DNA of 64,000 bases from Phenylobacterium sp. (GTDB lineage Bacteria > Pseudomonadota > Alphaproteobacteria > Caulobacterales > Caulobacteraceae). The position numbers and the translations under genes are program-made. Below are positions 63,535 through 64,000 of the stretch, in pieces. The first letter of the stretch is position 1. Each line of letters begins with the position of its first letter. Location: contig NZ_JACESE010000014.1 of the NCBI RefSeq assembly GCF_013911965.1, positions 1 to 64,000 on the forward strand, given 5' to 3'. The notes under the pieces were generated by a model, which saw only the letters and a list, made by a program, of their open reading frames with translations, had not been told where the DNA came from and did not search any database.

Positions 63535-64000
63535 CTATCCCCCGGCGCGGGCCAGGCTGACGCCGGTCTGCGGCAGGTCGTTGCTTTCGCCCTCGGCGAT
63601 GTGGATGCGCGTGCCCGCCTCGGCGCAGGCCTGCCGCAAGGCGGCGGGCGGCTCCTTGTCGGTGACCAGATCCTGCACGTCGCGGAAGGCGGCCACCTGG
63701 ATGAAGCCCGACTTGGTGAACTTGGAATGGTCGGCCAGCACCACGATGCGCCGCGCCTGGCCGAGCAGGCTCTGCTTGAACGCGGCCTCGTCGGCGTCGA
63801 AGTCCAGCAGACCGCGCTCGGCGTCCACCGCGCCCATCGACAGGATGGTCAGATCCGGGGCGAAGCGCTGGCAGAAGGCCTGCGCCTCCGGGCCGAACGC
63901 GGCGTTGTGAATGGGGTTGATCTGGCCGCCGGCCAGCAGAAGCCGCTGGCCCGGATTGCCGAGCACCTCGTGGGCGATCTCGACGCTGTTGGTGACGATG
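63535..64000 (-). CDS. DeoR-family regulator, GlpR-like (5' part cut by the window end)
   Basis: The last ~154 residues of a DeoR-type repressor. The effector domain reads IVTNSVEIAHEVLG..., LTILSMGAVDAERGLLDFDADEAAFKQ and LADHSKFTKSGF, typical of DeoR/GlpR proteins that sense a phosphorylated sugar or glycerol 3-phosphate. The helix-turn-helix lies beyond position 64000 on the minus strand. It lies just upstream of the phospholipase C gene, which supports a link to lipid-derived glycerol 3-phosphate, though GlpR itself is not proven. Confidence 0.88.
   Translation of the reverse strand, partial: IVTNSVEIAHEVLGNPGQRLLLAGGQINPIHNAAFGPEAQAFCQRFAPDLTILSMGAVDAERGLLDFDADEAAFKQSLLGQARRIVVLADHSKFTKSGFIQVAAFRDVQDLVTDKEPPAALRQACAEAGTRIHIAEGESNDLPQTGVSLARAGG

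Overview
The window is GC-rich, gene-dense DNA that looks chromosomal and alphaproteobacterial, most likely Caulobacteraceae or a close relative. The reasons are the order 23S-5S-tRNA-fMet at the end of an rRNA operon, many TonB-dependent receptors (TBDRs), a perfect CtrA-type box (TTAA-N7-TTAA) before a chemoreceptor gene, and a UrcA-like small secreted protein. I see no insertion sequences, CRISPR arrays, prophage genes or attachment sites.

Layout. (1) 1-587: end of an rRNA operon (23S 3' end, 5S, initiator tRNA, terminator). (2) 0.8-16.7 kb: a phosphodiester-scavenging island. It holds two secreted glycerophosphodiesterases (GDPD), two TBDRs, two GPH-type transporters, a GpdQ-like metallophosphodiesterase, a NagD-like HAD phosphatase, a ROK repressor, a regulator with two TetR modules, and a pair of tandem small secreted paralogues. 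Together they could take glycerophosphodiesters across both membranes and release glycerol 3-phosphate, glycerol and phosphate. (3) 16.7-46.9 kb: an anaerobic and nitrate-respiration island. It holds ubiTUV (O2-independent ubiquinone synthesis) with a coupled FAD enzyme, a Crp/Fnr regulator, narK-narK-narGHJI-ppiC-porin-hemerythrin-carbonic anhydrase-mobA, molybdenum cofactor genes (moaA, moeA, moaB, moaD), nnrS, a B12-dependent ribonucleotide reductase (nrdJ), the di-iron Fe-S repair protein RIC/YtfE, several small proteins and a chemoreceptor. Nine TTG-N8-CAA boxes of Fnr/Dnr type lie in its intergenic regions and mark it as one regulon. (4) 47.1-54.7 kb: a five-gene overlapping operon (TBDR, MFS, carboxylesterase, acyl-CoA ligase, TetR) that probably imports, hydrolyses and activates an ester. 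(5) 54.8-64 kb: a phosphonate and phospholipid region. It holds a DUF5690 transporter, an FAD oxidoreductase, PhnX, a PhnZ-like HD oxygenase, an alkaline-phosphatase-superfamily enzyme with a PA14-like tail, a HutC-type GntR regulator with three matching operators, a phosphocholine-type phospholipase C, and a DeoR/GlpR regulator cut by the window end.

Two themes dominate: getting phosphorus from organic phosphodiesters, phosphonates and phospholipids, and respiring nitrate and handling NO without oxygen. No nitrite, NO or N2O reductase is present here, so the window alone supports nitrate to nitrite plus NO defence, not full denitrification. Long open frames antisense to the real genes are high-GC artefacts and are not listed. 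Start sites were chosen from Shine-Dalgarno (SD) spacing, signal peptides and overlaps. All functions are inferred from sequence.
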